Shown here one piece after another: positions 33,111 to 39,581 of a DNA stretch of 41,391 nt; position 1 is the first letter of the stretch, and each line of letters opens with the position of its first letter. Source of the stretch: a bacterium (GTDB lineage Bacteria; Patescibacteriota; Patescibacteriia; 2-01-FULL-39-33); assembly GCA_029558735.1 (NCBI GenBank), contig JAKQDP010000057.1, positions 1 through 41,391 of the forward strand, given 5' to 3'. Made by a program: the position numbers and the translations under genes. The notes under the pieces are model-generated. The model did not search any database, was not told where the DNA came from, and saw only the letters and a list, made by a program, of their open reading frames with translations.

Positions 33111-33111
33111 A

Positions 33112-33708
33112 TTATTTATAATTTTGAATTTGTGATTTTATTCCCTTCATCATCTCATCGATCTGCTTTTTCAAATTTTCCACCTTGCCGTTGTTATCCA
33201 GCCGATAGCCGGCTTGTTTGGCTAATTTTCTGATTTTTGTTTCTGTCGGTAACTGGGCATCGCGCAGAAATTGGGCCCAGGTTTTTGTTTGGTCATCCGG
33301 ATTTTGGGTTCGCCTAATTAGCCGCCTATAGCGAATTTCCGGTTCGGTATCAACATGAATCAGCCAAAAGCCGGGCAAGGTTTTTAGCTGGGTAATATCT
33401 TGGGGCAGGCGGATATTCGGCAGACAGACAATTGGCGCGGTTGCTTTTTCGACTTGATTAGTGATGGCTTTTGCCAGGATATCCTGGCCGAACCGCCGGC
33501 GTAAATCATTGCCCAGCCAGGCCATATTTTTTCGAGTTTGCGGCAAATTGATGACAGTGAGAATATCTCTCAGCGGTTGAGAAAAACTGATCGTCCGGGA
33601 ATGGTATTTTTTTTCCAGATAAGCAGCGACCGTATCTTTGCCGCTGGCGATTTCTCCCACTAGACCGAGGATGATTTTGGGGGTCACGGGGCGCTTATTG
33701 GTGGTCAT
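33112..33708 (-). CDS. P-loop nucleoside/nucleotide kinase-like protein
   Basis: 198 residues. P-loop is GEIASGKDT (18-26), followed by a helix and SFSQPLRDIL, a pattern of deoxynucleoside-monophosphate kinase and dephospho-CoA-kinase-like proteins. NIRLPQDI and LIHVDTEPEIRYRRLIRRTQ fit the core strand and the lid. The C-terminus is basic and helical. It should phosphorylate a small nucleotide; position next to dCMP deaminase and two thymidylate kinases suggests a deoxynucleotide substrate, but dephospho-CoA cannot be excluded. The ATG lies 14 nt inside the end of the dCMP deaminase gene, so the two are translationally coupled. Confidence 0.75.
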   Translation of the reverse strand: MTTNKRPVTPKIILGLVGEIASGKDTVAAYLEKKYHSRTISFSQPLRDILTVINLPQTRKNMAWLGNDLRRRFGQDILAKAITNQVEKATAPIVCLPNIRLPQDITQLKTLPGFWLIHVDTEPEIRYRRLIRRTQNPDDQTKTWAQFLRDAQLPTETKIRKLAKQAGYRLDNNGKVENLKKQIDEMMKGIKSQIQNYK

Positions 33709-34201
33709 ATTGCTCGATTAAGGGATTAATAATCATTAATTCCACTCCCGCTTGTTTGAAAATTTCCTTGGACAAATCTCCGGCATGGTAGTCTTTTTCG
33801 CAAACTACTCGTTTAATCCCGACATTAATGATCATTTTAGCGCAAACATAGCAGGGAGTCATTTTGCAGTAAAGAGTGGCGCCATCTAAGGCAATACCCA
33901 GTTTGGCGGCCTGGCAAATGGCATTTTGTTCGGCATGGGTGGTCCGGATACAGTGCTGGGAAACATGGCCGTCCTCATAAGTGACGCTGTGCAGCTGGTG
34001 GCCAATTTGGTCGCAATGGGCCAGGCCAATCGGCGAGCCAACATAGCCGGTGGCCAAAATTTGCTTGTTTTTAGCAATCACACAGCCGCTACGGCCGCGG
34101 TCGCAAGTCGCTCGACTGGCCACTTGGCTGGCAATATTCATAAAATATTCGTCCCAGCTGGGACGAATATATTTTTCAGTTTGGGGATTAGTATTTTCCA
34201 T
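33695..34201 (-). CDS. Deoxycytidylate deaminase (ComEB-type)
   Basis: 168 residues. The zinc-dependent cytidine deaminase signature is complete: HAE at 89-91 (CIRTTHAEQNAI) and PCxxC with Cys117 and Cys120 (KMTPCYVCAKMIINVGIKRV). Upstream RATCDRGRSGCVI and the GSPIGLAHCD insertion, which carries extra His/Cys ligands, are typical of dCMP deaminases. It turns dCMP into dUMP, the substrate of the thymidylate synthase encoded 2.2 kb downstream. Its promoter overlaps the rplA terminator. It is the first gene of the dTTP cluster. Confidence 0.93.
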   Translation of the reverse strand: MENTNPQTEKYIRPSWDEYFMNIASQVASRATCDRGRSGCVIAKNKQILATGYVGSPIGLAHCDQIGHQLHSVTYEDGHVSQHCIRTTHAEQNAICQAAKLGIALDGATLYCKMTPCYVCAKMIINVGIKRVVCEKDYHAGDLSKEIFKQAGVELMIINPLIEQYDHQ

Positions 34202-34207
34202 AAGATT

Positions 34208-34236
34208 ATTTTATCATAACAATTATTGTAAAACAA
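34208..34236 (-). promoter_or_regulatory. Promoter of the dCMP deaminase operon, overlapping the rplA terminator
   Basis: Minus strand TTGTTT (34236-34231), 17 bp, TAAAAT (34213-34208). The -35 lies in the T-tract of the rplA terminator. The -10 ends only 6 bp before the ATG at 34201, so the start would be leaderless or almost leaderless. Confidence 0.55.
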
Positions 34237-34264
34237 AACCCCGCCCTTGGTAAAGGGTGGGGTT
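34231..34264 (-). terminator. Intrinsic terminator of rplA
   Basis: AACCCC..CCCTT (34237-34248) pairs with AAGGG..GGGGTT (34253-34264) with one G-T wobble and a small loop. On the minus strand it is followed by TTTTGTTT. Confidence 0.85.
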
Positions 34265-34290
34265 TAACGAGAAGGATGGGTATTTTAAGA

Positions 34291-34986
34291 TTAGAGCGCT
34301 ACCTTAATGCCCGGACCCATAGTGCTATTAAGACTGATATTTTTGATATAAGTGCCTTTGGCGCCGGTGGGCTTGGCCTTACTAATGCTGTCTAAGAGCG
34401 CCTGAAAATTTTCTACCAATTTTGTCTGGTCAAATGAAGCTTTGCCGATAATCACATGGAGATTGCCAGAGTCGTCATTTTTATAGTTGATTTGGCCCTT
34501 TTTCAGATTTTTAACCGCCTCGGCGATATTATTGGTAACCGTGCCATCCTTGGGATTAGGCATTAAACCGCGCGGGCCGAGCACTTTGGCCACTGGTCCC
34601 AGTAGTTTCATTGTGTCTGGCGCGGCCACCAGTACATCAAAATCAATTTTGCCCTTTTTGATTTCTTCCAATAAGTCGGCTTCGCCAACCAGATCAGCGC
34701 CGGCTGCTTTGGCGTTTTTTTGTTGCTCGCCATTACCTGTCAAAACGGCAATTCTGATATTCTGGCCGCTGCCATTTGGCAAAATGACCGAGTGGCGGAC
34801 CTGCTGGTCGCTTTTTTTCGGATCAATACTGAGGTTAAAATGGGCTTCAATGGTGGCGTCAAATTTGACTTGAGCGGTTTTTTTTGCCAAATCAATCGCT
34901 TCCTCAATTGGATAGGCCTTTTTCGGGTCAACCATTTTTTCCAAATCTTTAAATCGTTTGGATTTCGGGTGGTCTACTTTTTTCAT
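34291..34986 (-). CDS. rplA: Ribosomal protein L1
   Basis: 231 residues, full length. Signature stretches include AYPIEEAIDLAKKTAQVKFD, VRHSVILPNGSGQNIRIAVL, LVAAPDTMKLLGPVAKVLGP and RGLMPNPKDGTVTNNIAEAV, the last being the classical L1 signature. The C-terminus ends LNSTMGPGIKVAL. L1 binds the 23S L1 stalk and represses its own operon in many bacteria. A sequence that mimics the 23S binding site lies in the leader just upstream (see 35001-35038). No Shine-Dalgarno sequence is evident before the ATG. Confidence 0.98.
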   Translation of the reverse strand: MKKVDHPKSKRFKDLEKMVDPKKAYPIEEAIDLAKKTAQVKFDATIEAHFNLSIDPKKSDQQVRHSVILPNGSGQNIRIAVLTGNGEQQKNAKAAGADLVGEADLLEEIKKGKIDFDVLVAAPDTMKLLGPVAKVLGPRGLMPNPKDGTVTNNIAEAVKNLKKGQINYKNDDSGNLHVIIGKASFDQTKLVENFQALLDSISKAKPTGAKGTYIKNISLNSTMGPGIKVAL

Positions 34987-35000
34987 AATTATTTTAATTT

Positions 35001-35038
35001 GGTGGTGTTAGCGGCAGCCGGACTAAGGCGCCTCCCAC
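35001..35038 (-). promoter_or_regulatory. Putative L1-binding leader RNA in front of rplA
   Basis: The minus-strand sequence begins GTGGGAGGC and ends CTAACACCAC. It folds as GTGG:CCAC, an internal loop (GA on one side, GCTAACA on the other), GGC:GCC, then GCC:GGC with a one-base bulge and a TTAGTCC loop. The 23S L1 stalk has the same GUGGGAGGC / ACCAC framing, so this looks like an autoregulatory L1 site. Confidence 0.6.
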
Positions 35039-35054
35039 ATTGTTTTTATAAGAC

Positions 35055-35480
35055 TTATTTTTCCAGTTCAATACCCATCTGGCGAGCGGTGCCGGCAATA
35101 ATCTTACAAGCGGCATCCAGGTCAGTGGTATTTAGGTCAGGCATCTTGATTTTGGCGATTTCTTCCAGTTGGGCGCGAGTGATTTTGCCCACTTTTTCTT
35201 TGAGCGGTTTGCCCGAGCCTTTTTTAACGCCGGTGATTTTTTTAATCAGTTCGGCGGCCGGCGGGGTTTTCAAGATAAAATCATAGCTTCTGTCCTCATA
35301 AACGGTGATTTCCGCCGGAATAATGTCGCCCTGCTTATCTTTGGTCTTGTCATTGAATTTTTGGCAGAATTCGGCGATATTAAGACCGTGCTGGCCTAAA
35401 GCCGGACCGACGGGCGGCGCCGGGTTGGCTTGGCCGCCGGGGATCTGCAATTTTATGATTGTTTTTATTTTTTTTGCCAT
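35055..35480 (-). CDS. rplK: Ribosomal protein L11
   Basis: 141 residues, exact family length. The N-terminal [20 protein letters not shown] and [16 protein letters not shown] are diagnostic, as are [20 protein letters not shown] and the C-terminal [20 protein letters not shown] followed by [11 protein letters not shown]11 forms the GTPase-associated centre with L10/L7/L12. It is in the canonical secE-nusG-rplK-rplA order. The 161-bp gap to nusG holds a GC hairpin and AT repeats. No Shine-Dalgarno sequence is seen. Confidence 0.98.
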   Translation of the reverse strand: MAKKIKTIIKLQIPGGQANPAPPVGPALGQHGLNIAEFCQKFNDKTKDKQGDIIPAEITVYEDRSYDFILKTPPAAELIKKITGVKKGSGKPLKEKVGKITRAQLEEIAKIKMPDLNTTDLDAACKIIAGTARQMGIELEK

Positions 35481-35488
35481 AGAATTTA

Positions 35489-35581
35489 TTGTTATATTAT
35501 TAAATTGTTATATTGTTTTTGTGCCATATCACAAGGCCATCTTAATGATAAATATTACAATATAACAATTTGACAATTTGT
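35489..35581. repeat. Inverted AT repeats of the CAATATAACAATTT type between nusG and rplK
   Basis: Two inverted arms, around 35489-35516 (TTGTTATATTATTAAATTG) and 35558-35581 (CAATATAACAATTTGACAA), share CAATATAACAATTT in opposite orientation. The same unit recurs after uppS (about 8831-8862). Confidence 0.65.
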
Positions 35582-35601
35582 AATTATTATTTATTTTCCA
35601 G

Positions 35602-35621
35602 CGCGTTATCGTTATAACGCG
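35602..35621. repeat. Perfect hairpin in the nusG-rplK gap
   Basis: CGCGTTAT (35602-35609) pairs with ATAACGCG (35614-35621) around CGTT, flanked by CCAG and CTGG that can extend it. There is no T-tract. It could be a processing site or an RNA-binding element in the polycistronic mRNA. Confidence 0.55.
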
Positions 35622-35641
35622 AGAAGCCCTGGATTTATATA

Positions 35642-36187
35642 TTAAATTTTCTTTATCTGTAAAAAGTCCAATTCTACTGGCGTCTCGCGGCCAAACATTG
35701 ATATCAATACTTTAATCTTGCCCCGGCTTTCATCAATTTCAGTCACTTTGCCTTCCATATTCTTGAAGGGGCCGTCAGTAATTTTGACCGGATCGTTTTT
35801 GACGACATCAATTTGGTATTCTGGCTCGTCTACTCCCATCCGTTTTTGCAGAGATTTGATTTCTTCTTCTGATATCGGTGTCGGCGTATTGCCCGAGCCA
35901 ACAAAACCGGTGACATGGGGCGTATTTCTGACCACATACCAGGAATCGTCAGTCACCATCATTTCCACTAAAACATAGCCGGGATAGATTTTTTCCTCAA
36001 CGATTTTTCGTTTGCCGTTCTTGATACGAATCTTTTTTTCCTTGGGAATAAGGACACCGAAGATTTTGTCTTCCATGTCCATTGATTCGATACGCTGTTT
36101 GAGGTTGTGCTCAACCGCCTCCTCCAATCCGGAATAGGTATGCAGGACATACCATCTTTTGCCCAAGTTGAGTGTTTGTTTAGCCAT
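35642..36187 (-). CDS. nusG: Transcription termination/antitermination factor NusG
   Basis: 181 residues, normal length. The NGN domain is visible (RWYVLHTYSGLEEAVEHNLK, KIYPGYVLVEMMVTDDSWYV, VRNTPHVTGFVGSG). The KOW domain follows (VVKNDPVKITDGPFKNMEGK, VTEIDESRGKIKVLISMFGR). It links RNA polymerase to Rho or to the ribosome and works in antitermination. It lies between secE and rplK, the usual operon order. The ATG is 48 nt downstream of the secE stop. Confidence 0.98.
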   Translation of the reverse strand: MAKQTLNLGKRWYVLHTYSGLEEAVEHNLKQRIESMDMEDKIFGVLIPKEKKIRIKNGKRKIVEEKIYPGYVLVEMMVTDDSWYVVRNTPHVTGFVGSGNTPTPISEEEIKSLQKRMGVDEPEYQIDVVKNDPVKITDGPFKNMEGKVTEIDESRGKIKVLISMFGRETPVELDFLQIKKI

Positions 36188-36235
36188 AGAATTAGCTGGT
36201 TAGCTTTTTAGCTTATTAGCGGATTAGGTTTGTTA

Positions 36236-36424
36236 TTAAATGATTCGTCCCAAGGCCACGGTCAAAAGATAATCAACAATTCCCAAAAAGGCGGCCACTC
36301 CCAGAGAAATGCCAATAACCAAAATGGTGTGTTGTTTGACCTCTTTTTTGGTTGGCCAGGTAACTTTTTTCAATTCGTTTTTGGAGTCTTTGACATATTG
36401 GGCCAAAGCATTGATTTTTGCCAT
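36236..36424 (-). CDS. secE: Preprotein translocase subunit SecE
   Basis: 62 residues, the short single-helix form of SecE. The conserved cytoplasmic amphipathic motif ELKKVTWPTKKEV (residues 17-29) precedes one transmembrane helix (about 33-56, TILVIGISLGVAAFLGIVDY). It is a core part of the SecYEG channel. It heads the secE-nusG-rplK-rplA operon. The ATG at 36424 is preceded by a leader hairpin, with no Shine-Dalgarno sequence. Confidence 0.95.
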   Translation of the reverse strand: MAKINALAQYVKDSKNELKKVTWPTKKEVKQHTILVIGISLGVAAFLGIVDYLLTVALGRII

Positions 36425-36439
36425 ATTTTTGTATTTTAA

Positions 36440-36457
36440 AATCCCCGCCCGGGGATT
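36440..36457 (-). repeat. Leader hairpin of the secE operon
   Basis: AATCCCC (36440-36446) pairs with GGGGATT (36451-36457) around GCCC. It falls within the expected secE leader, between promoter and ATG. No T-tract follows that would make it a terminator. Confidence 0.5.
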
Positions 36458-36473
36458 AAATTAAACTATGATT

Positions 36474-36502
36474 ATTATAAATTATTTTAAGAAAAAAATC
36501 AA
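36474..36502 (-). promoter_or_regulatory. Promoter of the secE-nusG-rplK-rplA operon
   Basis: Minus strand TTGATT (36502-36497), 17 bp, perfect TATAAT (36479-36474). Expected leader is about 43 nt. Confidence 0.7.
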
Positions 36503-36630
36503 GTTTATTTTATTGGCTGGTTTTTTAACAGACGGGGTCGGTCCTGTCTTTATTGAAAAGTAGCTGGCGCTCTTGGTTTAATATGGTTTTCCTGCTATTT
36601 TATTGTCTAAATTTAGATAAAATTATAGAT

Positions 36631-38115
36631 TTAGTTGGTCATCATCGCCGGAGTGGCGGGAATCGGTTTAACTTGGGGTAGATCCTTTGGCAAAGAGCTG
36701 GTCGTCTGCTCGTAGCGGTCCAAAATTTCTTTAATTAAGGGCACGACAAGATTTTTTTGGAAATAAGAGGTGTTTTCCGGTATTTTGGTCACTGGAAATA
36801 CCAAGGCCGGGATGATTAATTCTTCGTTTTCTTTGGTGTTGTCATTAAAGCGGTAGATTTTGACCAGACCGATTTCCGGAGTTCCGATTTCCGCTTCCAA
36901 GACTTTTTCCGATGTTCCGCCGGGCAAGGCGTGATTGCCGGCGTTGCCAGTTGTTGCTATTTCCAGCAGGCGGCTGACATTTTGTTCCACCGGGTAGCGA
37001 GAAGCCTGATAATTATTGGTGCTGTGGTTCCACAAACCAATGACTTTGTTTTCGCGGATATTAATGCCCACTCGCATGCCGAATAGATTACCGGATTCAT
37101 CCAGGACGGTTTTGTTGTCAATTAGTAGCGGATAAATCACATTGATTATATCCGGCACATTGCTGCTATCTGTTTCGTAGAATTGCCGCCAGCTGTCTTC
37201 CACTTGGGGTTGGCCATACGGCGAGAGGTCAATGGCGTATTTATTGACAAAGTCATTAGCTTGGCTGATTAAGTCACTATCATTTGACACATCGTCTATA
37301 GAGAGTGGCTGGTCAATGCATCTTTCGCCGGCAGCACAACGAGAAACTGCCGTTTCCCCCTGGGTGTAATTTTGGCTGACAGAGACATTATTTTCTTGAA
37401 AATCAATGGTGACAAGATAGCCGTAGTCGCGATCCTCCATTAGGCCAAGGCTCTGCATTTTAGGGTTGGATAATTTGGACAAATCAATCAGGTCGAATTT
37501 CAGCCGACTGATCAAATTGGCAATCATTGAAGCGTTGGCGCTGGTTTTGATGCGCTTAAACACATTCATTTCCGCATCGTCGATTGTGAAATTGTCTCCG
37601 GTATAAACGAATTTGTAGCCGACTATTTCCGGTATGCCGATATAATTGGTGGCTAGGCCGCTCCCGTCGCCGGCGCCGCGTCCGTCGGCCAGAATTTCTT
37701 GGCTCGGTGTTGCGACCAAGCTGCCGAAAGCCTGATTGGCGAGGCTATTGATGCCCACTTTGGCGTCAAACTCCAAGGACAGTCCATTGCTGCCGCTCAT
37801 TTGGCTCTGGCTCCAGAAAAATGTCGGAAGAGCGATAATTATTACAATTATTGCGCCCAAGCCGGCATAAGCCAGTTTATTAAAAGACAGTGCCAGCCAA
37901 GACGCGGTCTTTTTAATTTTTTTATTGGCGCTCAACTCTTCAATTTTCGCCAATAATTCTTGGCGCAGGCGGTTTTTGAACTCTTCGTCAAATTCCGTGT
38001 CCGGCCGGACTTTAATCAGCCGGTCGATGATTTTGACCAGCTGTTTTTCATATTGTTTGAAATCTTGGTCGATTTGATATAAGTCATTGAGAATAGTTTG
38101 GATGCGTTGGTCCAT
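36631..38115 (-). CDS. Membrane anti-sigma-like protein paired with the ECF sigma factor
   Basis: 494 residues from the ATG at 38115. A TTG right after the sigma stop would add six residues but is less likely. The N-terminal 75 residues are helical and charged, with the size of an anti-sigma domain (MDQRIQTILNDLYQIDQDFK, FKNRLRQELLAKIEELSANK). A single transmembrane helix is at about 82-101 (AYAGLGAIIVIIIALPTFF), followed by a large extracytoplasmic part of about 390 residues ending in a Pro-rich tail. No ZAS zinc motif (HxxxCxxC) is seen. Position directly downstream of the sigma gene, and topology, are the evidence for an anti-sigma role; it has not been matched to a named family. Confidence 0.7.
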   Translation of the reverse strand: MDQRIQTILNDLYQIDQDFKQYEKQLVKIIDRLIKVRPDTEFDEEFKNRLRQELLAKIEELSANKKIKKTASWLALSFNKLAYAGLGAIIVIIIALPTFFWSQSQMSGSNGLSLEFDAKVGINSLANQAFGSLVATPSQEILADGRGAGDGSGLATNYIGIPEIVGYKFVYTGDNFTIDDAEMNVFKRIKTSANASMIANLISRLKFDLIDLSKLSNPKMQSLGLMEDRDYGYLVTIDFQENNVSVSQNYTQGETAVSRCAAGERCIDQPLSIDDVSNDSDLISQANDFVNKYAIDLSPYGQPQVEDSWRQFYETDSSNVPDIINVIYPLLIDNKTVLDESGNLFGMRVGINIRENKVIGLWNHSTNNYQASRYPVEQNVSRLLEIATTGNAGNHALPGGTSEKVLEAEIGTPEIGLVKIYRFNDNTKENEELIIPALVFPVTKIPENTSYFQKNLVVPLIKEILDRYEQTTSSLPKDLPQVKPIPATPAMMTN

Positions 38116-38133
38116 ATTTTTGAAAGTTATCAA

Positions 38134-38703
38134 TTAATTGGGAAAGTTGCCGGCCAGTAAAGCCAACATCATAATTACAGCCAAATCTTGGCGCAGCCTG
38201 CCGGCCACTCGGGAGAACATCATTTTGCAACTGGCTTCGCTTTTGCCCATGATTTCGGCGATTTCCTGGTAGGACAGTTCATCCCACAGCCGCATCATGA
38301 CAACATCCTTTTGTTCAGGACTAAGCCGCTCCAAGTATTGTTCCACTCGCGTCAATTCCTGCCGGTCGCTTAACTCTTGTTCAAGGTTGTCGTTGGCGCT
38401 AATGCCCCAGGCTCGCTCAATATCGCTGGTCGGCCGCTGCTGTCGGTAATGGTCGATAACATTGTTGCGGGCGATCCGGTACAGCCAGGAGGAAAACGAG
38501 CCTTTATTAAAGTGATAAGTGTTGATTTTTTCGAGCGCTTTGAAAAATGTCTGGCTGGTCAGGTCTTCGGCCGTGTCTTTGTCGCTTATTCGCCAATAAA
38601 TATAATTGTAGATTTTTTTGATGTAGCGGTCATAAAGCAGGCCAAAGTCGGCTAAATCTCCTTTTTGGCATTTTTCAATGATTTGGGATTCGCTGATTTC
38701 CAT
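38134..38703 (-). CDS. ECF-type RNA polymerase sigma factor
   Basis: 189 residues. Region 2 is clear (FGLLYDRYIKKIYNYIYWRI, DTAEDLTSQTFFKALEKI, GSFSSWLYRIARNNVIDHYR), including the DAED-like DTAEDLTSQTF and the -10-binding helix. Region 4 follows (LERLSPEQKDVVMMRLWDE, LSYQEIAEIMGKSEASCKMM) with its helix-turn-helix. There is no region 1 or 3, as expected for group IV. A short hydrophobic tail (LAVIMMLALLAGNF) ends the protein. The next gene downstream encodes a membrane anti-sigma-like protein, 18 nt after the stop. A possible 51-codon frame overlaps the start (38652-38807). Confidence 0.93.
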   Translation of the reverse strand: MEISESQIIEKCQKGDLADFGLLYDRYIKKIYNYIYWRISDKDTAEDLTSQTFFKALEKINTYHFNKGSFSSWLYRIARNNVIDHYRQQRPTSDIERAWGISANDNLEQELSDRQELTRVEQYLERLSPEQKDVVMMRLWDELSYQEIAEIMGKSEASCKMMFSRVAGRLRQDLAVIMMLALLAGNFPN

Positions 38704-38807
38704 GTTTGCCCGTCGGTTAAAATTAAATAATAGGCCCGCTCGCTGGCTTGGTCCAACTGGTCGACGCTTATGTTTAATTGCCGATTTATTTTCTTTAAAT
38801 ATAGCAT
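38652..38807 (-). CDS. Possible 51-codon upstream frame overlapping the sigma-factor start
   Basis: ATG at 38807 opens a frame of 51 codons ending in TAG at 38652-38654, overlapping the sigma gene by 52 nt in another frame. The product has a basic start (MLYLKKINRQLN) and continues SVDQLDQASERAYYLILTDG, which looks protein-like with balanced codon use. No family is recognised. It could be a translationally coupled leader peptide controlling the sigma gene, or chance. There is no clear Shine-Dalgarno sequence. Confidence 0.3.
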   Translation of the reverse strand: MLYLKKINRQLNISVDQLDQASERAYYLILTDGQTWKSANPKSLKNAKKEI

Positions 38808-39164
38808 ATTGGCTTTATTTTGTTTACTTTGTTATATATAACGCTTAAAAGCGGGAAAAAGTAACAAAAAACTGGCTCAATAGCCGGTTATCAAACATTG
38901 GTAAAAATGGTTATAAAAAAGCGCTACCTGATAGAAAGAAAAATATTTGTGATGGTTATATCTTTAGAAAAATTTGTTTTTTGGCGCTAAAAATGTTAAT
39001 CTGTGATTAAAGCATAAACGGTTTTGAAAACCCATCATTGGAAAATTAATTAAAGAAGGGCTGATTAGCAGGGGGGTGTTTTAGTTCCCCCTTGGTTGTT
39101 TTGGTGGCGATCTTGATTGTCAGAGCTAAAAAAATTCTAGCTTGATTACAAGGAGGGACTAAGA
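38808..39164. other. Gene-free stretch between the sigma operon and the small orphan gene
   Basis: No gene is supported. It holds two adjacent palindromes (GTTATATATAAC at 38831-38842 and CGCTTAAAAGCG at 38842-38853) upstream of the sigma gene on the minus strand. A G6/C5 hairpin (39071-39076 with 39087-39091, loop about 10 nt) may be a terminator. A small AGCTA/TAGCT repeat lies near 39124-39142, before the ribosome binding site of the orphan gene. No confident promoter was found. Confidence 0.5.
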
Positions 39165-39413
39165 ATGGATTTTAAGGCGATCAAAGTCGGCTTGCGGGTC
39201 AAAATAACCCGTCTGAGCGACGAGGTTTGGCTGGCCAAAGTCAATCCTCGCTATCTGGTTAATCGGCGTCTGGGGGTGAGCGGCGTCATTGTCGGGTCGC
39301 TTCCCGTCTCCATTTTCGGGTCGCTTCCCGGCGAGAATCGCCGGGCCTGGTGGGTGGAGCAGGAGGGTGAAAAAACCGCTGTTTATTTGTCTGATGAGTT
39401 GGAACCGGCTTGA
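39165..39413 (+). CDS. Small basic beta-rich orphan protein with strong ribosome binding site
   Basis: 82 residues. The Shine-Dalgarno sequence AAGGAGGG lies 7 nt before the ATG, the strongest in the window together with 20194. The product reads as short beta strands (VGLRVKITRLSDEVWLAKVN, RRLGVSGVIVGSLP, RAWWVEQEGEKTAVYLSDEL), so a small barrel is possible. A tandem repeat near residues 43-56 (GSLPVSIF then GSLPG) comes from a duplicated 24-nt unit (see the finding at 39292-39330). It has its own terminator and no operon partner. I do not recognise a named family. Confidence 0.6.
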   Translation: MDFKAIKVGLRVKITRLSDEVWLAKVNPRYLVNRRLGVSGVIVGSLPVSIFGSLPGENRRAWWVEQEGEKTAVYLSDELEPA

Positions 39414-39441
39414 GTTCAAGCCGCGCCCGCTATTAAATTAG

Positions 39442-39474
39442 GCCCTGGTCGCTTGATGCCGCCGGGGCTTTTTT
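39442..39474 (+). terminator. Intrinsic terminator of the small orphan gene
   Basis: GCCCTGG (39442-39448) pairs with CCGGGGC (39462-39468) with one T-G wobble and is followed by TTTTTT (39469-39474). Confidence 0.85.
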
Positions 39475-39507
39475 AGGTCTAATGCCAGCCTTGGGCGCCG
39501 GCTTTAA

Positions 39508-39541
39508 TGAACATACCTTGGTATGTTCAGTGGTATGTTCA
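39508..39541. promoter_or_regulatory. Triple-half-site inverted repeat between convergent terminators
   Basis: TGAACATACC (39508-39517) and GGTATGTTCA (39520-39529) form a perfect 10-bp inverted repeat with a 2-bp spacer. A third copy of GGTATGTTCA follows at 39532-39541, 12 bp on. It looks like a protein-binding array, but it lies between two converging genes rather than at a promoter. Confidence 0.4.
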
Positions 39542-39546
39542 GCGGT

Positions 39547-39573
39547 AAAAAAAGGGGGGGGTAATAGTCCCCC
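39547..39573 (-). terminator. Intrinsic terminator of the cation exchanger gene
   Basis: GGGGG (39557-39561) pairs with CCCCC (39569-39573) around a 7-nt loop. On the minus strand it is followed by seven T (39553-39547). Confidence 0.8.
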
Positions 39574-39581
39574 AAAGCAGA

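Noticed and set aside
38116-38133. TTG start at 38133 for the anti-sigma-like protein
   Set aside because: It directly follows the sigma stop without a ribosome binding site, and an ATG follows six codons later. It cannot be excluded, but ATG is preferred.
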